DNA of 64,000 bases, from the NCBI GenBank assembly GCA_017557525.1, contig JAFYYN010000043.1, forward strand, positions 62,001 through 126,000, written 5' to 3'. This DNA is from Lachnospiraceae bacterium (lineage in GTDB: Bacteria > Bacillota > Clostridia > Lachnospirales > Lachnospiraceae). A program made the translations under genes and the position numbers. Numbering within the stretch: the first letter of the stretch is position 1; the number at the start of each line of letters is the position of its first letter. The notes beneath the pieces are model-generated. The model did no database searches, was not told the origin of the DNA, and saw nothing but the letters and a program-made list of their open reading frames with translations. Below, piece after piece: positions 59,883 through 64,000 of this stretch.

Positions 59883-61154
59883 TTAACTAATGACAGGAGG
59901 ATGGTTCTCTACCGGTCTTGAATAATCGCCGAGTTTGTAGTTTCCGCTTTCCAGCAGTGCCTTAGCCTTAAGCAGCGCATCACCCAGCACACGTGCATTA
60001 CTGCCGCGGCATACGGTGAGTACAAAATTCAGTTCGTCAAAAAATACTGCAGGTGCTACTTCAAATCTTTCGTGTTTCTTTTCAGCATCATTGTCTATCA
60101 GATGGATATATGTACCGTTTTCAACGATCCATGTATCCTTTTTTGATGGAGATGTACATACCTTTCTTATTACTTCAAAGTTAAAAGCATTCTCCTCAGG
60201 CATAAGGAAGGACCAGTCCCCTACCTGCATAGCCTTTCCTTCGGCTATGGGTGCTTCTTTCTTCTTTTTCTTATACAGATAAATAGCAAGGATCGCAACA
60301 GGTATAACAAATATAAGGATCAGGATCACATCGTCTATCAGGTTGTAATTGGGTACCATGGAATAATATTCCCTGGCACTTTTCCCGGTAGGTGTTATTG
60401 AAGTTTCGGCATCGGATCCACCGTGATGATGGCCTCCCCAGTCCTTGTCACATTTCATAAAGTAGGCATAGGAAATCTCATCTACCCCGTTATCATCCCA
60501 GGTTACATCTATGTTATACCACTTGCCCTCATACTGCACGCGGTTCCATGCATGTGCCCCACCAGTTTCTATGGTAACCGGTATCCCCAGTTCACGCATT
60601 ATGGCATAGAAACTGAATGCGTAGCCGCTGCAGGACGATCTGCCTTTACAGAGGGCACTGTAAGCACCGCCCTCAAATGCTACATAGCGGTTGAGTAATA
60701 CAAGATAGTCATGTACTCCCTTTATCTTTTCGTAATCACTTAAGTCCTCAAATTTGGAGGCAATCTTTTTTACCCTGCGCTCTGCCATAAAGCTCGCATA
60801 CATTGAAGGCTCGCTTAAGTGAACATGCACATCATATCCGTTTTTCGAATAAGTATATTCATATCTTAAAGCATAAAGCTCACAGCCGTCATAGCTGCCA
60901 TCCATTGTATTTCTGCGGAGAATATCATCAAAATCAAGGAAATTAGGAGCTATAGCCGATTCAAAATATATCTCTCCCTTGCCTTTTCCGATTGCGGTAT
61001 CGATGAGGTTATTGATTTCTTGTACCGAGGTCGCCACCTTGTCATATTTGTAGGTGTCGCTGAATATTACAAACCTTACAAATACCGCTGCTAAGATCAG
61101 GACAAGTACCACGATCCTGATTATTTTCTTTTTTGCGCTACCACTGCTTTCCAT
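59883..61154 (-). CDS. Membrane protein with extracellular transglutaminase-like domain
   Basis: A 423-residue protein: N-terminal helix (~9-30), an outer domain of ~230 residues with a transglutaminase-like catalytic triad, a second membrane helix (~276-296), and a cytoplasmic C-terminal domain. The Cys is in GRSSCSGYAFSFYAIMRELG, the His in GGAHAWNRVQYEGKWYNIDVTWDD, and the Asp in the latter segment. Bacterial members usually act as cysteine proteases or amidases. The cytoplasmic tail (MQVGDWSFLMPEENAFNFEVIRKV...) is unassigned. The genes at 61230, 62609 and 63316 are on the same strand upstream. Confidence 0.78.
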   Translation of the reverse strand: MESSGSAKKKIIRIVVLVLILAAVFVRFVIFSDTYKYDKVATSVQEINNLIDTAIGKGKGEIYFESAIAPNFLDFDDILRRNTMDGSYDGCELYALRYEYTYSKNGYDVHVHLSEPSMYASFMAERRVKKIASKFEDLSDYEKIKGVHDYLVLLNRYVAFEGGAYSALCKGRSSCSGYAFSFYAIMRELGIPVTIETGGAHAWNRVQYEGKWYNIDVTWDDNGVDEISYAYFMKCDKDWGGHHHGGSDAETSITPTGKSAREYYSMVPNYNLIDDVILILIFVIPVAILAIYLYKKKKKEAPIAEGKAMQVGDWSFLMPEENAFNFEVIRKVCTSPSKKDTWIVENGTYIHLIDNDAEKKHERFEVAPAVFFDELNFVLTVCRGSNARVLGDALLKAKALLESGNYKLGDYSRPVENHPPVIS

Positions 61155-61203
61155 TTTCCTTTTTCTCTCCTTTTTGTACTCTATGAGGTGTTATCAGAAG
61201 TCT

Positions 61204-61220
61204 ACCCCCTCATCAGTCAA
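61204..61220. repeat. Terminal fragment of the dispersed repeat
   Basis: CCCCCTCATCAGTCA alone. A TATGAGGTGTTAT sequence 20 bases to the left resembles the opposite end of the element. Confidence 0.45.
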
Positions 61221-61229
61221 AATACATTT

Positions 61230-62390
61230 TTAATGTAATTGAATTTTAGTCATTTCCTGGTTTTCGGCGTCATTCAGCATCTTCCCGATAACTCCGGAGC
61301 TGAGCCTTGCCTCAAGTACCGTATCATCCATCGCCTTATCGTATTCTATCTTTAAAAGCTTGATCGTCTTGTCCAGGTTTTCAGAAATTATCTGCATGCA
61401 CTCTCTGGTATTCTGCGTATCTATGCCGTCTTCAGAAAGCTTTTTCTGCAACTCAAGAGTTTTCTGTGTCTCAGGCAGATAAAAGAATTTAACCTTAGCC
61501 ATGGCCGTCCTGTTTTCAGTTTTAATAATAGCCTCAATCAGCTTGTTTATCTCGTCAATCTTTGCGGTGACTGCTTCATCGCTGATATCCCCTGCAGATA
61601 AGGAATACTCCGAGCCGTTTTTTTCTGATGAACCTTTCTGAGAATACGTTAACCCATAAACTGAAACCTCTGAATCCTTGACCTTAATTTCCGGCGACTG
61701 TTTCTTCACCATTTTTTCCCTGTATTTCTTTTTGGTGTTTCGTATGCCTTCCTTTATCTTTGATACATTATACTTTCCAAGGATAAATGACATCGCAACC
61801 ACAACAAGCGCAAACATCGAGATAGAAATCGGGCTAAAGGACAGTGTACAGATAACTCCGGCGGCAGCCGCTAAGAAAATGCAGATCACATTAGCAAGAA
61901 AGCTGTATGAAAACTCGCTCTCACTGACATCTGCTTCATCGATATCCGTATTTGAATCTGCTGCCTTAGGTGGATTAAAAGCCTCTTCAGCAGATCTTCT
62001 TTTCATATACTGATGCAAAACATACTTAAGATATGAATCGTTGAAATCAGTCCCGTTATCGTCAAACTTTACCTCTTCAACACACCTGTCGCATACAAGT
62101 ACATCCTCCGAGATGGCGGTCCACTCAAGCCCATACAGGAAAACCTGCTGCCCTTCAGAAAAGACAGCATTCCTTTCTTCATCTTTATCAAATTCTATGA
62201 CGGGACGAAGCCACAGCGATGTGTCAGAGCAGTACGCCCCCTTTTTGTCCAGAACTCCCTCATCATTTACAAAGCCGCACTTCTTAATCCCCAGTTCGGA
62301 TTCGCTTTCTATCCAGAAACGTCTGCCGGGATTGGGAAGTATGTATTTATTTTTCTCGTATTCGGATTCTCTAAGTATTCTGTACTGCAT
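61230..62390 (-). CDS. Membrane protein with XpaC-like C-terminal domain
   Basis: A 386-residue protein. Residues ~1-95 carry a DUF6273-like pattern (RFWIESESELGIKKCGF...YCSDTSLWLRPVIEF). Two membrane helices lie at about 168-200. The C-terminal ~150 residues resemble XpaC/halogen-hydrolase proteins (KIDEINKLIEAIIKTENRTAMAKVKFFYLPETQKTLELQKKL). XpaC and TelA often share an operon; no telA lies here. N-terminal CDRC hints at a zinc-binding pair with another Cys. Function unknown. Same strand as the transglutaminase-like and PglD-like genes, possibly a loose operon. Confidence 0.6.
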   Translation of the reverse strand: MQYRILRESEYEKNKYILPNPGRRFWIESESELGIKKCGFVNDEGVLDKKGAYCSDTSLWLRPVIEFDKDEERNAVFSEGQQVFLYGLEWTAISEDVLVCDRCVEEVKFDDNGTDFNDSYLKYVLHQYMKRRSAEEAFNPPKAADSNTDIDEADVSESEFSYSFLANVICIFLAAAAGVICTLSFSPISISMFALVVVAMSFILGKYNVSKIKEGIRNTKKKYREKMVKKQSPEIKVKDSEVSVYGLTYSQKGSSEKNGSEYSLSAGDISDEAVTAKIDEINKLIEAIIKTENRTAMAKVKFFYLPETQKTLELQKKLSEDGIDTQNTRECMQIISENLDKTIKLLKIEYDKAMDDTVLEARLSSGVIGKMLNDAENQEMTKIQLH

Positions 62391-62539
62391 TTTTCATACC
62401 TTGCCGCAGGCACAGTCGGATATCGGTAACAGCCTGCCTTTGTCACCGAAGAAAGTCTGACGGTTCACCTTCAAACTTCCACCTTATAATACAATTATAA
62501 GCACTCTTGTAACTAAATAAACCTTAATATAAGCAAAAT

Positions 62540-62566
62540 GACGCAGTCTATTTCGCAGACTGCGTC
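62540..62566 (-). terminator. Terminator after the PglD-like gene
   Basis: GACGCAGTCT and AGACTGCGTC pair perfectly around ATTTCGC; ATTTTGCTT follows on the minus strand. Confidence 0.75.
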
Positions 62567-62608
62567 TTCATATTTCATAACGGTCTTGCGCCGTCCTGTT
62601 TAATTTTA

Positions 62609-63235
62609 TTATGTTAATGTCAGATGTGTGTACTCCACAATCTTTTCCCCGGAGTGGACCACAACATCAGGATCTATAATGCAGAAATTTCCTATCTCGG
62701 CGCCCTCTTCTACTACTGCTCCGGGAAGTACTATCGAACCTTCCCCTATCTTAGTACCCCGTGCCACCTTAGCCCCGGGAGAAATGATCTTGGGAAGGAT
62801 AAAGTTTTTCTCCCATAAAAATTCCGCATAGCGCTTTCGTATCTTATTATTTCCAATCGCTATAAATGCACAGGGATACTCATTTAAGAAATCTACAGCT
62901 TCGTAGCATCTTCCGATTATCCTGTCGCTCGTAACGGAATCATCGAGCAGGCTTACCTTTTGAAACGTACCCAGCTCTTCCGCAATATCCATAACCTGCC
63001 TGCCATGCGAGCCTGCACCGAGTATCAGCAGGTTCAGCTGTTTGTGGTTAATGCCCGCCAGTCTTTCTCCCAAAGTAGGCTTTGCTGTTATTGCAGCCCT
63101 TTTCGCCTCCGCTTCATCACGGGTCCGACCGTAAACTGAGGCATAAACAGCTTTCCCGTCAGATGATATACCCTTTCTGTATCGGGCTTCAAAGCGCCCA
63201 TCCTTTCGTTCATAAATACCGGCACCTATTCTCAT
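62609..63235 (-). CDS. Integrase-type AP2-like N-terminal domain fused to a short PglD/NeuD-like domain
   Basis: A 208-residue protein, start at ATG 63235 after AAAAGAGG. Residues 1-~47 (RIGAGIYERKDGRFEARY, then KAVYASVYGRTRDEAEAKRAA) match the arm-binding, AP2-like N-terminal domain of Tn916-type integrases. Residues ~62-208 resemble PglD/NeuD sugar acyltransferases: LLILGAGSHGRQVMDIAEEL, GNNKIRKRYAEFL, and left-handed beta-helix repeats ISPGAKVARGTKIGEGSIVLPGAVVEEGAEIG. The helix is short and the catalytic His-Asp-Cys segment is not seen, so acetyl transfer is doubtful. Terminator at 62540-62566. Confidence 0.72.
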   Translation of the reverse strand: MRIGAGIYERKDGRFEARYRKGISSDGKAVYASVYGRTRDEAEAKRAAITAKPTLGERLAGINHKQLNLLILGAGSHGRQVMDIAEELGTFQKVSLLDDSVTSDRIIGRCYEAVDFLNEYPCAFIAIGNNKIRKRYAEFLWEKNFILPKIISPGAKVARGTKIGEGSIVLPGAVVEEGAEIGNFCIIDPDVVVHSGEKIVEYTHLTLT

Positions 63236-63315
63236 AGTATCCTCTTTTCCTGTTGCCAATATCAAATACTATCAATACCCAGACGCAAGATAATGCACAA
63301 AACTTTTGCTTTCTA

Positions 63316-64000
63316 TTACAGACCGAAAATCCGGTACAGGATATACCCGGCGATGAGCACAAGGATAAGTACTATGGCCAAAGGAAGAACCTTTTTCCAG
63401 GTATTGGGCTTCTCCTTAGGAGCAGTATCAAACGAACCTTTTGAATAGGGAGTAGCGTATGTCTGCTGTACGTATGAGCTTTCCTGATTTGACCTGTACT
63501 GCTCATAATGATTGTTTACCGTGTTGCTGAACATCTTGGTCTTTTGCACATCATCCGAAAGACTCTGTTCCCTCTTTTCCTTAACAGCCTTTGCATCAAG
63601 ACCATACCTCGTGGGAACTATGGTCTGATCAGGCGCCGGTTCGGGTCTCTTTTCTGACATGACCGGAGAGGTTTTTTCAGATTCATCCTCAAATTTGTAT
63701 TTTCTTTCTTTATTATATAGCCCGCTGTTAAGAGGAATCTCATCAATCCTTTTTGTAGCCTGTTCCACGCCATTAGGATCATCAGCCTTCGCAGCAATCT
63801 CCTCGATAACCGTTTCTTTTTCCTGACTTTCAGTATCTGATTTTTCTCCTGCATCCAGAGAATTCTTAAATTCCTTCAGAGCGGCATTGGGATCAAAATC
63901 GTTCATGCTTACGGGCTTTTTCTCTTCTTCAGTGGAATCATCCTTATAAAACTGGATCTTTTTAACAGGTGTATTCTTTTTTATTTCCTCTGCCTCAGAA
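63316..64000 (-). CDS. Tail-anchored membrane protein, 5'-partial
   Basis: The frame is open to the right window edge, so the first visible Met (63906) is not necessarily the start. At least 227 residues are present. The visible part is highly polar and acidic, rich in Lys/Glu/Asp, with the repeated style of disordered or coiled segments (EFKNSLDAGEKSDTESQEKE...). A single C-terminal membrane helix (KVLPLAIVLILVLIAGYILYRIFGL) ends the protein, so it is tail-anchored with a cytoplasmic body. Not recognised. Confidence 0.6.
   Translation of the reverse strand, partial: SEAEEIKKNTPVKKIQFYKDDSTEEEKKPVSMNDFDPNAALKEFKNSLDAGEKSDTESQEKETVIEEIAAKADDPNGVEQATKRIDEIPLNSGLYNKERKYKFEDESEKTSPVMSEKRPEPAPDQTIVPTRYGLDAKAVKEKREQSLSDDVQKTKMFSNTVNNHYEQYRSNQESSYVQQTYATPYSKGSFDTAPKEKPNTWKKVLPLAIVLILVLIAGYILYRIFGL

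Noticed and set aside
1-64000. CRISPR arrays, prophage, intact insertion sequences, rRNA or tRNA genes
   Set aside because: No direct-repeat/spacer pattern, transposase, phage structural genes or RNA gene signatures were seen. The integrase-like segment at 62609-63235 is only an N-terminal domain.

Overview
The window is low-GC Gram-positive chromosome, most likely from an obligate anaerobe of the Lachnospiraceae/Clostridia. Supporting this are strong AGGAGG-type ribosome sites, sigma-A promoters with 17-bp spacers, U-tailed terminators, a rubredoxin-fused flavodiiron protein, a DUF362 ferredoxin protein, an HD-GYP giant sensor, and a short dispersed palindromic repeat like those common in gut Firmicutes. 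Most genes are on the minus strand. I found no tRNA, rRNA, CRISPR array, prophage or intact insertion sequence.

Layout, left to right. 1-2.4 kb: start of rsmA, tatD and a dacF-type carboxypeptidase, followed by a structured intergenic element. 2.6-7.5 kb: a small membrane protein, then a MarR regulator with a heterodimeric ABC exporter. 7.7-10.9 kb: a YdcF protein and a secreted M3-like metallopeptidase. 11-19.3 kb: transketolase and the aromatic block aroC-aroA-aroB-tyrA-aroF, read from a promoter near 19250 through a Tyr/Phe-codon leader peptide and a terminator. 19.3-29.3 kb: a protease-like lipoprotein, a DUF362 protein, an iron alcohol dehydrogenase, a hydrolase, and a sensory pair (BMP-type binding protein plus a 1233-residue membrane/propeller/HD-GYP protein). 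29.4-36.5 kb: an XRE regulator with two ABC half-exporters, ybaK, and a third ABC exporter. 36.6-39.4 kb: a hybrid histidine kinase and a small helical protein. 39.4-42.6 kb: a sulfur operon (rrf2, then metY-cysK) controlled by a shared operator and a polycysteine leader-peptide attenuator. 42.7-47.5 kb: acetyltransferases, a 35-codon ORF ending at a terminator, a GH27 galactosidase and an RlmD-type methyltransferase. 47.5-54.4 kb: rplJL with its L10 leader, two near-identical candidate small RNAs flanking a small gene, ftsH, tilS, ftsB/divIC, rqcP and hup. 54.6-64 kb: an esterase, a flavodiiron protein, a Na+/solute symporter, a LURP-one protein, and poorly known membrane and surface genes.

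The most notable content is regulatory RNA rather than a new enzyme system. (1) A 21-codon leader with the run YYYFYYYF precedes a terminator upstream of DAHP synthase. (2) A 40-codon leader with three tandem Cys codons precedes a terminator upstream of metY-cysK; the segment just after the Cys codons is perfectly complementary over 10 bp to the terminator's 5' arm. (3) Two about 115-nt candidate RNAs have their own promoters and terminators and share three displayed ACCCC motifs and one CUCC motif, as expected of anti-Shine-Dalgarno regulators. All are read from sequence only; none has been tested by search or experiment here.
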